Below are positions 1-25,429 of a stretch of DNA of 64,000 bases, one piece after another. Under the pieces are notes generated by a model. The model did not search any database and had not been told where the DNA came from. It worked only from the letters and a program-made list of their open reading frames with translations. Origin of the DNA: Bugula neritina (lineage: Eukaryota > Bryozoa > Gymnolaemata > Cheilostomatida > Bugulidae); contig OZ037773.1 of NCBI GenBank assembly GCA_964035545.1, positions 9,809,251 to 9,873,250 of the forward strand, read 5' to 3'. How positions within the stretch are numbered: position 1 is the first letter of the stretch; the number at the start of each line of letters is the position of its first letter. The translations under genes and the position numbers were made by a program.

Positions 1-375
1 GACAATTCCTAATTTACCGTAGTCAGTCTACTGAAAGCTGGACTATTCAAATAATTACTACTTAACACTCAAAAAATGTAAAATTAAAACTTCTTCAAAT
101 TACTTGAGTACACTTTCTAACGAAATTAAACTTTTAAACAATTGTCTATTTTGTAGCCAATTATTTTAGAATTGCAAGCTAAAGTGGTAATCAGTTAGGA
201 AGACTGTTTGGGCACGGCAGAATGATTGGGGGATGCAAAGAGGCCCCTAAATTTGTTGATGCAAGTAGAGGAACAGCAACTAATCACGAGACCTCAACAG
301 TACCAACGCTGTGAGATGGATGGCAGGAAGCTGGGTATCCAATAAGAGAGCCACACAAATGACTAGTACACAGAG

Positions 376-481
376 ATGGAGTGCAGGTACTTAGAGTGCA
401 GGTACTTAGAGTGCAGGTACTTAGAGTACAGGTACTTAGAGTCAGGTACTTAGAGTACAGGTACTTAGAGTACTTAGGTAT
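376..481. repeat. 15-bp tandem repeat (minisatellite)
   Basis: About seven tandem copies of a 15-bp unit close to gagtgcaggtactta. The first three are near identical; later copies carry g-to-a changes or 1-bp deletions. It lies just beyond the last visible ankyrin exon of the GABP-beta gene, so it is probably intronic. Confidence 0.85.
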
Positions 482-499
482 TTAGTGGAGACAACTCAC

Positions 500-2231
500 C
501 ATACTTAGAGCAGCTTGTAGGAGCTGAACTATGTCCATCTGCATTCTACTGAGAGCAATGTCCATAGGAGTTCTGTCAAACTGCAACATACATCTCTTCT
601 GTCAGCAGCTGGTTTAGTAACTCATTAGGATATATGTATAATAACTATGCATACAAGGTAATGACTGGAGAAAAGAACTATATATTCAATAGGGAGATAA
701 CTCCAAGATATTTATAAATTAAAACTGGCACACAACTAGTATGTTTGCTATATGAAGTCTCAGATGCGTATATAAAACCATTATAAGGGCAGAGTGTGTA
801 AAGAGAAAGAGAGTGGTGTGTGAGTGTAGGTTGCTGTAAGGAAAATTAAACTGTTTACAGCAAGCTACAGCTTAGCACAAAGTAAGAAACAGGAAGAGCG
901 TAAGTGTTTTAAAATAATATCAGCACATTAACAGTGTGACAGGAGTAACTAACACAAAAAGCCGTACCTTGTCTATGTGACGAGTAGATGCGTCGTGTTT
1001 CAGTAATAGATTCACCACATTCGTGTGTCCATTTTCCACGGCCCAGTGCAGCGGCGTCATGCGTAACTACAATACAAAGAGGTATACGTAACTACAATAC
1101 ATAGAGTTATACGTAACTACAATGCAAAAAGTTAGATGTAATAGAAATAACAGATCTTCCAAGGTAATATAATAGTCTAGAAACTGATGACATAAAAATT
1201 AAATCACAAACAGAAAAGTAGAGCAGTGAAAGCAAGTGGCGAGTTATTGAGGTCATAACTACAGCAAGACTTGAAACAGTAAAACAGAGAGTATACATTT
1301 CAAGCTCGTATATTATTCTCCAAGAGTGTACTGAGTGACTGAGAAATGGGAACTGAAGTAAGTAGAAATTAATGAGACAATGGAGGAAGACACTGGGAGA
1401 GGGGATATATTCTCGTCACTTCAAGGGAACACAACTCCGCAGTAATAGTTCTCCGCTCACCATGTCGCACGCATCAATGATTGCGCTGTTCTTGAGCAGA
1501 ATCTGTACAACTTCAAAGTGTCCGTTCTGCGCGGCCACATGTAACGGGGTTCTGTCAACCTTAGTGCGGGCGTCTCTGCTGATGCCCGCCCTCATCAAGA
1601 TGGTCACTGTGTCAATGTGGCCATGCATTGCGGCGAAGTGCAGGGGTGACGTCCCCAGCTGAAACACGCAAGTGTGTTATACTAAGTTATGTCTTGCTAA
1701 ATCATCTTCAGTACTAGCAACATGTTACAGCTGGAGAACAGATGTATTATACAGCTGCATGCAAGCTACTGCTAGGCAAGTAACTTCCTCATAGTTACAT
1801 TCCTGAGCAGCTGTGAAATGCAGCCAGATCAAGTCATGTGAAATAAAAGTAAATGAAATAATTTAGTAAAAAATGCTTAAAGTGCCATCAACAATAAATT
1901 AGCATTCCCTTTACGCTGAACTTAATCATGCAACTATAGTAAAGCGTATTGAAAACACTATTGAACTTTCAACAGAACAATCCAATCACTAAAACAGGAA
2001 ATTATGACTACACTAGGGCCAGGTGTTGTAAACCAGGTGTTGTACTAAAGGTTACCCAGTCTGTGGTGAATGGAGCTCCGCTAGACATGAGAGTGCGGAT
2101 CTCCATAGTGTCGCCCCTCTTTGATGCATCAAGGAGCCTTTTACCTAAGTCTACGAGAGATAGGGGGACAGCAGGGATGTTCCTGGCAGGTATAACTGGG
2201 TGAGGGGTGATGTTGGTGGAGACAACAGTCA
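500..2231 (-). CDS. GABPB1: GA-binding protein subunit beta, ankyrin region (partial gene)
   Basis: Ankyrin-repeat subunit of the GABP/NRF-2 transcription factor, which binds the Ets subunit GABP-alpha in the nucleus. Four exons are visible on the minus strand: 2231-2056, 1658-1461, 1066-968 and 580-500. Each is bounded by AG and GT, and the phases agree. The conceptual protein contains [64 protein letters not shown] and [10 protein letters not shown], which follow the order and spacing of vertebrate GABPB closely. The 198-nt exon encodes exactly two 33-residue ankyrin repeats and the 99-nt exon one. Unlike human GABPB, no Met precedes SLVDLGK; the exon opens with about 23 extra codons from an acceptor at 2232-2233, so an upstream exon supplies the start. 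A candidate is 3605-3545 (ATG, 61 nt, matching phase 1, weak GTAAAA donor). A second ATG-bearing segment near 4150-4115 has a good GTAAGT donor but the wrong phase. The C-terminal exons lie left of the window. Gene identity is confident; the 5' end is not. Confidence 0.9.
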
Positions 2232-2929
2232 CTACAACATTATGGAAGTAAAAATACAACTAATTTAGGCCAACACACTTAATAAATTATAATTTTTGAA
2301 CAGCAATAAAAGTTTCTTTACTATAGCAATTAATGAGAATGACTAGCCTATTATTTATCATGCCATGAATAAGATAAAAAGTAAGTTCTTAACCAAAACT
2401 ATAAAAATAATCATTAGACTTGGTCAGTTATCATTTGAGTTACACTTACAGCTACCGACTTAATCTTCCAGTTACATTGTAATTGGAAACTATTATAAAT
2501 ATGGGTAAAGTTATTCTTATAGTTATAGTAATTATCAGCATTATTATACTTACTACAATGACTTTATGTATAAATAATAATGTGATTATTATGATTCAGA
2601 TTTATCATAAATTTAGATGAAAATCAAAACCATTGGCATAAACTTTAAGTTTTTCTCATTACTCAAATTGATTAGCATAAAAAATTCTGATAATGATTAG
2701 CAGCGCCAGATAAGTCATAACCATTACCTGAATACTATTAAAAATATGACTCAATTCCAATATCAATATGATCACAATTTTAATTATCACAATTAACATC
2801 AATATCATAACCCTAGTCAGTAATACCAAGTGAATAACACTCACACTAAACGTAAGCGAATATCACTTTAACTTTTACTTTATTATTAATATTATCATTA
2901 TGATTATGACTTGACTTCAACTGTTTAAG

Positions 2930-3135
2930 TTCATTTTACTCTCAATCTCACTATCACTATGACTCATACTATGAGTATGACATTGACTATAACGCATAGA
3001 GATGACTTCCACTACCTGTATGAGATTCAGCATCACTATCAGTATGACATTCTCACTATCACCTTTAGTATCAGTATAACATTGACTATGAGTATCAGTA
3101 TGACAATCACAATGAATATCAATATCAATATGAAG
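2930..3135. repeat. Degenerate short repeat tract
   Basis: Loose repetition of units such as cactatgac, agtatgacattgacta and cagtatgac over about 200 bp. Similar but weaker tattatgatt-type repetition extends back to about 2480. No open frame or known family is visible. Confidence 0.5.
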
Positions 3136-3605
3136 TGATCAGTAGTTTCAGCTTACAGTTTCTTTCCGAGTTATAATAGAAAAGACATCAGAAGGTGCTT
3201 TCGCAAATTTCAAGTTGTCATTTTGACAATATATTAGCATGAATATTATTTAGTAAAAATAAATAGGGAAAACATTGCTATAACTAGTTTAAATCTAAAG
3301 TAAAACTGAAAGAGGAAATAGTAATTCCGCCATTGTACCGGAAAAAGCATGCTAATTCTACTGGATCAACTTAGAAAATTTACATTTCATGCTAATTAGT
3401 AAAACTTACCGTGCTCTGTCATATTTAAAACTGTTTGAAAGAAACTAACTGAATTATATCAGTGATAGTTTTGACTAAATATGTGAAACAGGACAACTAA
3501 ATCGGTTAGAGTATTAAAATTTATTCAAACAGTACAATTTTTACCGGATACAGCGTTGTTATGGTAGAGATAAAAAGTGGTGTGAATGCGGGCTTCCAAG
3601 CGCAT

Positions 3606-5748
3606 AACTATCGTTCAACATAACACCTGATTACACAAACTTCTTAAAAAAAATCAATTGAAAAATGAATAAAAAAAAACAAAATTTTAAAAATTGCATA
3701 TTATGGTACTATCTCTTTTAAAACCAACAACGTCTCATGTTTTTGCACATGAAAAGATAACTCCCAATAACAAAAAGGTTTTTCATACTCAAAGTTCGTG
3801 TAAAATAATAATATGATGCTGCCATCATACAACTAACAACAAAAGCTTTGAACATACTAATGTTTTGCAACAAACCGTAATTAGCTTATATCCAAAAGTC
3901 AGTTTGCAAAACACAAATTATAAAAATAAGTTAAAGCCCACACTTTTTGCCTTGCAATTCAAAAAATTTAACTGGGCAGTAATTATTGCCATAATATTAT
4001 AAATTTGAAATTATTTTTCTGCTTCCACGATAATTTGCTATGTTATTAAGAAATAAACTGCAATGTTAAAATATTTATAAAATATTAGCATAGCTGAAGC
4101 CCGCATTGATACTTACTGCGTTATCTTCGTCATTTATTTGTTGTTTCATAACGCCTCCTATAATATGCCAGCCCTAATTTATTCTACACCACTAAGCACG
4201 TGGGATAATATTTGATTGCTTATTAAAAATATTAAATTTGAAAAGCCACGGTGTGTTTATCTTGGCACAAAGGATAATAATAATGATGTTTCATGACTAA
4301 TGGCATGAGTCATAAAATCACACCAATTGTGTGTCATAAAAGTGTATCCTGAGTAAAGATCAACAGTACCATTCAAATTCTTGAAGGTAACAATTTTTTT
4401 CTATATAAAACAAGTGAATAAAATAAGTGCTTTAAAGTGTTGAGTTACTTTTTGAGTGAGCATAATTATCAACAACAGATTTGACTAATATATATTATAG
4501 TTGCTTTCTTGCAAGTTATATTTATATATTAATATCTATACAACAAGTGCAACGAAAACATTGCACTAAACTCAATATAAATTCAAAGATTATATAATAC
4601 TACTGTAGCTTTCTTTAGTATAACTGTTTCTTTTTTCTGAACAGTTTTCAAAGCCCTATTATAGCGGATATAAGCAAGTAAATTTTAAGTTATATGATTA
4701 TAGACTCCTTATAGTATGAGACTCTATACTAATTAACAATGGAAAAATGTTTCCTTAGTTAATTCTTATAGTAACAGGAAAATATATAATGTTTAATAAT
4801 AGTTGTATTCATTACATTAGCTGGATTGGTCAGCAGAAATTTTATTTATAATAGGAAAAAGTTACATGCAAAGCAGATCGCCAACAAAAAAATAATAAGA
4901 TTTTAGTTTTTTAATTGCCAAGGTAATATGAAAACTAAAGACTTAATAGTTATGAATGATTGAGCATTTAGCTTTACTGCAGTGGCTGTATGCATGCATG
5001 CATAACAATCAACTAACCTAGGTTTCTTCTATTGCTCAATCTGTTTTAATACTGCACATATTAGCATATTATCTGCATTATATACTTTCAAACAAGCTGA
5101 CAAATGATATATACAACAATTCAATTTCATATAAAAATATTTAATTTTGTTAATGTAATTAGAATAAATTCTTTCAACACTCTATACCTGTACTTTTCAT
5201 TTCTGGTACAATAACAATAATATTTGATCAATGTAAATGTTTCAATGCTTTTATTAACATTCCCTCGTGGCGAATATTTTCACGCATGAGTTACGCAATA
5301 AAGAGCCTGTAACTAATTGCATTAAAAACTGAATAAACAAGCATTGAAAATATTTAGCACTATATAGTGTATTGGAAACATATAAACATACGCCGGAGCA
5401 TCTCTGCCCAGTACACCCAGCAGCTACAGAGTTCTACAGTCTTATAACAACATCAAGGAAAAGCAATATATAGAGAGACATTCACATTTAATTTAAATTT
5501 ATGAAATCTCAGGATAAAGGAAACACTGTAAGATTTAATGTTTTTGATATTTTCAAGCTTCCAGAAAAACCGCGTTGGCTGTAAATTTTTTATATTATAA
5601 TGCATGTCAGTATAATAAAGGATTGTTCTACATATCAAATGGTTATTTCTAGACTATACAATACATTATTATGTAATTCACAATCTATTATATGTTACAT
5701 AATATAGTTACTTTGTTTATAAGTGTACAATTGTGTTATATATTTTAG
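3606..5748. other. AT-rich intergenic stretch
   Basis: I see no coding exon supported by splice signals and motifs between the possible GABP-beta 5' exon and the CTHRC1-like gene. A segment at about 4115-4150 reads as a possible minus-strand 5' exon with a GTAAGT donor. Around 5390-5450 there is GC-richer sequence (cgccggagcatctctgcccag) that could be part of the downstream gene's 5' UTR or promoter. Neither can be assigned firmly. Confidence 0.4.
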
Positions 5749-5749
5749 A

Positions 5750-16413
<10,664 letters not shown>

Positions 16414-16613
16414 TAAACATTAAACAACTTGATTACCAGAGTCATTGATTTACGTATAACGATTACAAACTGCTGAAGGGAAGTTTGGTTTTAAGTTGCT
16501 TATTATAGGTGTTTATTTAACAATTATCTGCACTATTAACTTCTGCACATCAAAATATCATATCTGTGGTGTTTTATTAAATGTTAATTTTCTCTATTTC
16601 TATATTTTAAAAT

Positions 16614-16619
16614 AATAAA
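16614..16619 (+). terminator. Candidate poly(A) signal of the CTHRC1-like gene
   Basis: AATAAA about 200 bp after the TGA at 16411-16413. The region is AT-rich, so this is suggestive only. Confidence 0.45.
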
Positions 16620-17262
16620 TGCTGCTGCATAGTATAATTAATATATTTTGTAATGCTTGACTTGTCAAAGTCGTAATATTGACTGTACCTATAATATGTT
16701 TTTCATTTTATAAGAACTGCTTCCCAATATTGAACATGTTTTGCATTGCTAGAGGTATATCCTTCATACTTACAAGCTTAAATTTTGTTGTTCAAAATAT
16801 TATAACTTAAGCTCTGCATTTGCTTTGGCTTTTCTTATCAAATAAACTATATAATGAATGAGCCTCTTCTAGCATGTAATATATTGATATGCTAGTTTAA
16901 TTATAGCTATAGATAGTTGAATGATTAGACACTAGAAAGCTTTCATATACAGACTCAATGAAATTGTATGTATAACTGCTTCATCTTTTGAAAATTTCTA
17001 TTACATAATCTGTATATTCACCTTCTATATCCTATTGATTACCATTGTTCGAAAACAGAATATTATAAACATAAAGAGTTAAGAATTCCTTCTAGTAGCT
17101 TTCAATTATTTGATTTACTATACAGCATGTGCCTATCTTAAAGTAGCTATGATAATGCAGCATAGTATTACAGTACTAGTATTCAAACTTAAATAACGAT
17201 AATATTAAGCTGCCAACTGCACAGTCATAGAAATTCGTGTTGTTGCTGTAAGGTTGGAGAGG

Positions 17263-20200
17263 ATGTGGAAAATTTTAAACGTATTCAGTTTAATTGTCGG
17301 TCTTCTGACAGTTCATCTTGTGCTAATAGCTGTACAAAGAGTCAACAAATGTGAAGAAGAATCCGAAACACGGTGGGAGGAGATACAAGAGTTGAATGAG
17401 TATATATACTCTAAGAGGCAGCTGCTCCAGCTAGGCATGGCACCCAACTCCTCAGAGACATATATTGAAGATGTCTTCATAGCATTGAAGTCTACGAAGA
17501 GTAACCATTACACTAGAGTGAAGCTCTTGCTAGATACGTGGATATCAATGGCTCCCGATTCAGTAAGTTTCATTGATACTTTTAATTAGCTCAGTAATAC
17601 AATATAGGTATATGTAATATAGGTAATATAATGTTTTGTACTTTTTACCGCCATAGCCTTATACTATTCAGAAGTTGGAGTTATCTTATATAAGCCATGT
17701 CGTGGATATAATTTTTACTAAATTCTATACCTACTCCATAAGTTTCTACGCTTCATATATATACTTTTCATTCTTGTTTGGAAACAGTTGCGTGGAATAA
17801 AAATTAAACCCCAATTTCTTCTGACAAGCATGTCTGTCTGTATAATATGAAGGAATGAAAACACAGTGATGTTCTATTACAATGTTTTAGGTCTATTTAA
17901 TAACAGATGCTGCGGATAACAATACCTCACAGAGGTTTGGTAAGGACACATGCATCTACTATAAACACTATGAAGGAAATAAATGTATTTTTTTCTCGTC
18001 AATACCTATGAATTATAGCAATAGTTGAAGTTAAAGTAGAAAAATGATATGTTTTTGTTATATTTGAATTTGTGCATATATATAGTAAAAATCCTCCATT
18101 ATTAGCCTACTGCATGATTCTGGCATACTTCAATATAAGTTACACTACCACTAGGTGTATAATCTGTGGTTCTTAGGCTACGTTGTTTGCTGAGATTATA
18201 TTCACAATGCAGGGTCTGTTTTTGTTGGGCAAAATATTTATTTAAAGTGAGAATATTTTTTAGGAAATGGATCACGCTATGTACAAGCTAATTGCACGCC
18301 ATCACATTTAGCGTAAGTGAAACACTGTTTTTCAATCATGTGCAATTAAATATATAAATAATTATAGAAAAATATTTTGCATGCTAATTTGTGTATATAT
18401 AATATGCTATATTATATTGGGTTGTGGGTTGATATGGGAATAGAGTACACATTTGCAGAAACTACGGTTTCTGTGCGCATCTATATTATGCACCATTTTT
18501 AGACCTTGCTTTACCCTCCAAATTATAGTACTTTTTATTTTGTAGAAAAGACTTGGTATGTAAGCTGCAAGCAACTTACAATACTTATATGGAGAGAGTA
18601 GAAAGGTAGCTAAAGCTATAAATAAACTCTAGCTGAAGTATTTTCACTTTCCAGTATAACTACCTGCATGGCTTCTTTACTAATTGGTATAATATATTCT
18701 ATAAATAAATATATAATATAATGTGCATGATATCAAAATATTTTGTAATAACGCTGGTATTATATAGTATTGTATAATATATTATAGAACTTGTTTCAAT
18801 TGGAATACTATGCACTGAATATAAAGTGTTATAATATGTGTTAATGTTAATATTATTGTTAATAAATGTGGTAGTATATAAGTAATTATTGTTTCCCCGT
18901 ACTTTTTGTACAGATATAAATGGCTGTGCATAGAAGATGATGATGGCTATATTAATATTCCAAACTATGTCAAAATGCTCAGAGAGTATGATCACAGGAA
19001 AGACTGGTATATTGGAAAACCAAGTCTGCCATACAAATTTCCTAAGGCGGTAAGATTATATATAATATATGAGCGTGTCCACTATTTTCTTAGCCAATAA
19101 TGTAGTTATTCTAATAATACTTATTTAGACCAATTTTCTTAGCAGTATTAGCAATCTCAATGAAAAATAACACATTTACCAATAGTTGAAAAGTTCACTG
19201 CTAAATACAAACTTAAGAGAACTCCAGACTCACGAACTTTCTATAAATAGTGGATGATGACCCTATTTATTATGAACAAAACTTTAGTGAAGGTAACGCA
19301 CAAAGAGAAGTCGTTTTCCTATATTATTGTTAATGTTAAATTTAAGCTGTCTATATAATTGATGGATTAATCAATGATTTCAACTGTAAGAAAATCAAAC
19401 TGTCATCTACGATTATTTTTTCCTTTTTTTGTTATTTATTTGTTTTAAACTAATTTGATATCCTGCAGCCTGTTTAGACTGCATTTGATATTTGTGCTGA
19501 GTTTTCAGATTGAACTACAACATACTGGTTGTATAATATTGTCTATTTACTTTCAGAAAAAGCCATTTTGGTTTGCAACAGGTGGCTCTTCTATATGCAT
19601 AAGCAGATCTCTTGCTTTAAGAATGAAACCCTCTTGCTTGTAAGTGTCAAATTACTACAAAATGCAGTTGATATATCCTAAAGCAGGTAAAAAGTATATA
19701 TTGTGTTTAAAAAGCAGTTGACCCAAATATAGGCTGCTTGACCTAGTTACGATAATTATAGTAGATACTTATAATTATATAGATTATAGATTGGAACTAA
19801 CTTGTAATTGGCTTAGCTGCATTTTCATTTCAATGGCCGAACAAAAAAACGATGAATGAATTCAATTCTACAATGCAAAGTCACAGCACTCAAAAGCGAA
19901 TTTATACTTAAGAACAAAATCATTAAAAAAGTTCACATATTATACTTGCAGGAATCAAGGAATTGTGGGATATTCACGTAAAGCTAAATACCCTGATGAT
20001 GTTCTTCTGGGATTTATAATAAGTAAGTGGACTATGTATATCTGCTAGTGATAGTAATACTGTGAAATAGTGCTGGAAAATGTTCTTATAGCTGTTTGAT
20101 TAAAATGCTGCAACATGCATGTCCAGTTACATCAAATTAGGAGTTTTGTAATAATATATTATACCATTTTGCAATACTCATACATCAAATTAAAAATAAA

Positions 20201-21983
20201 AGTAGGAAGTGGTCATGAATACAATAGCTTGGTTTTAAAAATTCTATGCATGTTTATTGTCATTGAATGTGTAAATATTGTGCCCAAATCATGCAAAGAT
20301 GATATGATGTTTGTTTAATTGACTATCTTTTCATTTGTTTATGAAAATGATATATGACCAGCATTTCATTTCTCTTAATTAACGTTTGGAGTTGTTAAAA
20401 TGTATACAAAGCTGTTTAAATAAGCTTTATTATGCTTCTATGTGTGCAGTATAGTACTGTTCTTGTTAAATGATTTATAGGACAAAGCTTGAGCAGCACT
20501 AGAATGAATACAATACATGACAAAGATATCTAATGCATGGGCAGAGCTTCAAACTGCTGTTATTTAATTAATACTCAAAATACTACATGTTTCTAGATCT
20601 GCAGATGAAAGTTCCTCTGATAAGAATCCCTCTCCTCAACACACACAGTGAACCCATCTTCCAAATAGACCCAGCTGATCTACACAAGCAGGTAAAGTTA
20701 TTTCATTATGCTTCAATAGTGCAGGTAGACAAATTGTTTAGTGAATTATAGTTTATATTTCATTCAATACAATTTAGAGTGTTGAGTTGCATGAAATTCT
20801 CCAACCCCTATAAGGTGTGAAAACAGCTTATCTGACTTAATTAGTTAGTTTACAGTTTCTTTGTTGAAGTAATATATAGCAAACATTGAAGCAAATTATT
20901 CTGATAGGAATTCGGTTAAACCTCGGCTTGCAGTTATATAATCCAAACCTTGCCGCAAGATGTGGTGTCTTTGAGTTACAATGCATTATCACCACTTCAC
21001 CATAGCTCAGGCTAAACAAGTCAAGTTTATACTAGCACAGCAAGTTGCAGGTTTTTATTTTATAAGAAAATATAAATTTGTATATATTGAGCCTTAATAC
21101 AAATGAGTTAAAATATAAGAAATATTGTCCTATAACTATTCTATTGTAACCAAGCATAAACAAGCTGCTAGTGTTTGACTCTAGATTACGCTGAGTTGGA
21201 AGAAGTTAACCATGCCTGGTGATAAAAGAGTAAACATCTGGAATACAGTTCACTTGGGCAGAAAAATCCCACAATATCCTTTTTCAAAAGACCCTTTTAA
21301 GTAAGATTCAACTAGCATAAAATTAAGTTTTTTTAATTTTTAGGCATAGGTATAGGTACACTGCAGGCCAAGTTACATTTATGCAGCAAGTTTTACCCAG
21401 AAATTCAACAACCAGAATGTATTTAATTATAACAATCTCACATTTAATTGGTTTATTCTGATATATTATAGTTGTTTATCTAGAAAATTCAATTTTGTTA
21501 GTATATTATATTAGGTGTTATAGTTGACCACATGTGATGATCAAAGACATATTATAGTGGCATTGTTTATCTCATATGAAATCATAAGCTAGAGTTATGC
21601 ATCCTTTTTATATATAGCAAATTGTAAACAAGTGAAATATTATAATGATGCAGAAGCCTCTATCATTTAGTTTGCTTTATGTTTAAATTACAACTAATAT
21701 ATTTTGTTCATGTGTGATGATGTTAGATAAGAGTAAATCATACCACATTTTTATGCAATATCAACTTGAAATACTCAATTATACACTTGCCTAAAACACA
21801 TAACTATTGATAATTTATTAGGAATCTCAACAAATTTATTTTATTTTTTGTATGTTTCTATATCTATATATATAGTTGTTTTATTATAACAGGATATATT
21901 CTCTACACTGTCACTTCTTCCCAAACTCCACCAGCTGTAAGAAAATTAAAGAAAGACTGGGTTCCATACCAAGAATGGCTTAA
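17263..21983 (+). CDS. FNG: Fringe-like beta-1,3-N-acetylglucosaminyltransferase
   Basis: Fringe extends O-fucose on EGF repeats of Notch in the Golgi. Ten exons in consistent phase give 349 residues: 17263-17562, 17891-17939, 18264-18312, 18546-18605, 18914-19049, 19557-19639, 19952-20022, 20597-20691, 21185-21300 and 21893-21983 (TAA). Residues about 5-27 are a single hydrophobic segment after a short N-terminus, as in type II Golgi enzymes. Family blocks appear in order: DVFIALKSTKSNH and LLLDTWIS (exon 1), VYLITDA (exon 2), LVCKLQ (exon 4), KWLCIEDDDGYIN with the metal-binding DDD at 161-163, WYIGKPS (exon 5), FWFATGGSSICIS (exon 6), YPDDVLLGFI (exon 7) and SLHCHFFP near the C-terminus. 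All key motifs are present and length is normal for Fringe. The start is the ATG at 17263; no earlier in-frame ATG is near. Whether it is the direct ortholog or another GT31 member is not provable here. Confidence 0.92.
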
Positions 21984-22076
21984 ACCGAGTTCTTTGCCTA
22001 TTAAACCTGCTTTATATATAATTAATTGCAGCTAATATGCTGTCACAAAAACAGTGCTAGACCTTAGCCTCAACTT

Positions 22077-22082
22077 AATAAA
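22077..22082 (+). terminator. Candidate poly(A) signal of the Fringe gene
   Basis: AATAAA about 95 bp downstream of the stop codon at 21981-21983, a plausible distance. Confidence 0.5.
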
Positions 22083-22707
22083 AATTTCATAGCAATTTAT
22101 TGAGAGTGTAATTTGTTATTATATCTACTTTGTTTATTTCAAATAAATAAAATAGAATATAATCTGCTACCTTTTCAATATCATAATAATTAAAGAATAA
22201 TTATATACAATGAGATTAATTCTGCAAACTTGAAAGTCATACAAAGCAAACTGGTAAAGGTTTCAACTCATAAATTGAATTTCTATATATAATGACTGAG
22301 AATAATGAAGGTATAAATATGAAATTAAACATGGAAATGATGAGGTCTAGATTTATATTGCTAATTATTGATTATTGTAATAGTTTCAATATTCCTCTAT
22401 GTCAGTAAAATTTTAATAAATGATCAGTAAACAGTGCTTTCAAGCTATGACATTTGCAAAGATACTGCATATGCTTATTGTCATTCGGAAAAATGCTAAA
22501 ATATTCATCTGGGAGATTTGAAAGTAAAATTTATGTAAATCATGTATTTGATAGCCATTATTATGTTATGCTGGCACAAATTTGCTCAATCATAGAAGAT
22601 ATGTGAAAATGAGAAACGTGAATTTTTGTAAGATGTTGATATCAATAAATAATCCTTTGAGCTTTGTTTAGGCATGCAATTGAAATAAATTCATAGTCTT
22701 TATACAT

Positions 22708-23344
<637 letters not shown>

Positions 23345-23356
23345 TGAATATATGTG

Positions 23357-23556
23357 GGGAGCAGCCGTGGTCTAGGGGTCATTAGTAAGCACGAAGTCAT
23401 CATGGGTTCCAGCTCTGATCAATGCCATTGGCGATGTTATAGGAAGAGCATTCAGGCATAATATTGCTTTTTTGCTTTTTCTGAATAAGTCCTGAATAAG
23501 CCCGATTTAACAAAAACTCTTTCTATCAGGGGTTTCTCACAGGGATGGTGACTATA
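23357..23556 (+). mobile_element. tRNA-derived SINE, copy 2
   Basis: Starts GGGAGCAGCCGTGGTCTAGGG (A-box region), then a B-box-like GGTTCCAGCTC, a body with ATAGGAAGAGCATTCAG, ATTTAACAAAAACTC and TCTATCAGGGGTTTC, and ends GGTGACTATA. Colinear with the minus-strand copy at 14221-14410. It begins about 15 bp after the end of the (AC)n/(AT)n tract. Confidence 0.85.
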
Positions 23557-24130
23557 AACTTGCGTGAGAGTATATGTTGAATGTATAAATATTGTGGTTT
23601 AAAAGATAATGCAACTGAAACGCAAAAGTGTGCAGATGCTTCAAAAATATTTTATTTAAAAAAATGTTGCACATTCTGTGTTTAAGATTATTGTTCAGGT
23701 TAAAATTGCATTATTCTAATACAATAATTGGTAATTACATTTTCATCAACCTTTATAAGATTATTATTATTATGGAGGACGCGCAGCTACTTTATATTGT
23801 ACGTAGTATATAATTTGTTTTACGGAATAAAGCTAGCTTCTTTATTCCATGGTTAACTACCAGATTATCAGAATACTTTTGCTTGCCTGCACTTGACTTG
23901 GAGCAAATATTCATGAACTTACTTGATAGCTTTGACAAGCTTATATTTTTTTGATGAAGTTTAACAGAAAAGAGCAAAAAATGTATTTTCAAACATAATT
24001 TGATCAAGGTGTCAAAAATTGAGCCAATACAAAATATTATATGTTTTATTCTTTTTAGATCGAAATACATATTTATCTTTGTTCTCAGTCAAGAACAAAG
24101 TCAACATGGAATATTAAGGTAATTTCTGCA
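23557..24130. other. Intergenic, 3' flank of the TSP1 gene
   Basis: No exon recognised. TTTATT at 24045-24050 is AATAAA on the minus strand, about 85 bp beyond the TSP1 gene stop, and is the likely poly(A) signal of that gene. Confidence 0.4.
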
Positions 24131-25335
24131 TCAATGTCGATAATCTCCAATGCTGCCAGAAGCACTTTTGGTTTGTTTGTCAGCACCAACACACTGTCTC
24201 CCTCGGCAGTGAGGGTTCTCATATTTACAGTATCTTGTCCTCATCTGTTTGTAACATTCATCTTTTCTACTCACCCAGCTAGACCAGTCACTCCACACTC
24301 CATCAACTACAACGGTTTAAAAATAATGTTCTAATATAGGATCTGAATTGTGATGAAGTTATGTATAAAGGTATTTTGTATATAATTTCACAATCTATAA
24401 ATCTATTTGTTTTGGGTAAATTATAATAGCTAAAACTTTATAATAAAGCTAAATAATTTGTTTAAGTTGTGCAACTATATGACAAACATGATGCTATAGA
24501 AGCATATGCAGTAATGTGCTATAATGTGCTAAACTTTCTCTTGATGTTATATACAATGGCAATATAAAATAACTGTTACTGCTGAATTTAACATTATTAG
24601 AAATTAATATATGTAAACCATATGTACGATATAGCAAAATTCAAGATCATACCTGGACAGCATTGAGTGTTACACATCCGCCTGCTATAGTCACTTCCAT
24701 TACATCTGTTAATGTCTCTTCCATATCCGCCAGAAGGTTTAGTCTCACAGGTTCTGTATCTTCTCTGCTCTCCACCACCACATGTCACACTACAGGCTTC
24801 ATACTCACCCCATGGTGACCAAGTTTTTTTCACTGCAAAGTAGTTACATAATAATTTGGAGAGTCAGCGTGTTTTAAAGAAACTATAAAAACGCTGCAGA
24901 CGGCAAGAGTGTGTGTATTTTGCATCTTCTAATTTAACCTAAACAACCAATTGTTGAGTTTCGTTTCAGTTAATTTATTTAATTAGTGATTTTAGCAAGA
25001 TAAGCTTTAAATTCTCTTAAATTTGTTACTCTGAGTGATAGGATTAGGGTAAGTTGTGAACAATTTACTGCACACATGACATGAGTAAATCTCACCTCCA
25101 GCCAGGGAGTATTTCATACCATAATGTGGAACGCCATAACTTTGGGTTATTGCACCTAAAACGCATAAATTAAGTACAATAGAAATGTCTTATAACAACT
25201 GAGTTTGAAATATTATACCTCTTTGGGTTACAGCTGTCTATTATGGTGGACAAACAATTAACCAACGATTGTATGCTCTACTGTTATTAATTCCTGTATC
25301 TTTGTCTTGCTATTCTAAAGCGTTCTAGTGGATTA

Positions 25336-25429
<94 letters not shown>

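Noticed and set aside
1-375. Further GABP-beta exon
   Set aside because: A GC-richer patch at 200-350 has a possible minus-strand acceptor, but the frame closes quickly and no GABP-beta C-terminal motif is seen.
1372-1662. Plus-strand 96-codon open frame
   Set aside because: Antisense shadow of the GABP-beta ankyrin exon at 1658-1461.
4115-4150. First coding exon of GABP-beta
   Set aside because: It has an ATG and a good GTAAGT donor, but both possible ATGs give a phase that would put a stop codon at the junction with the exon at 2231. It could still be a 5' UTR exon.
24134-24334. Plus-strand 66-codon open frame
   Set aside because: Antisense shadow of the second TSP1 exon.
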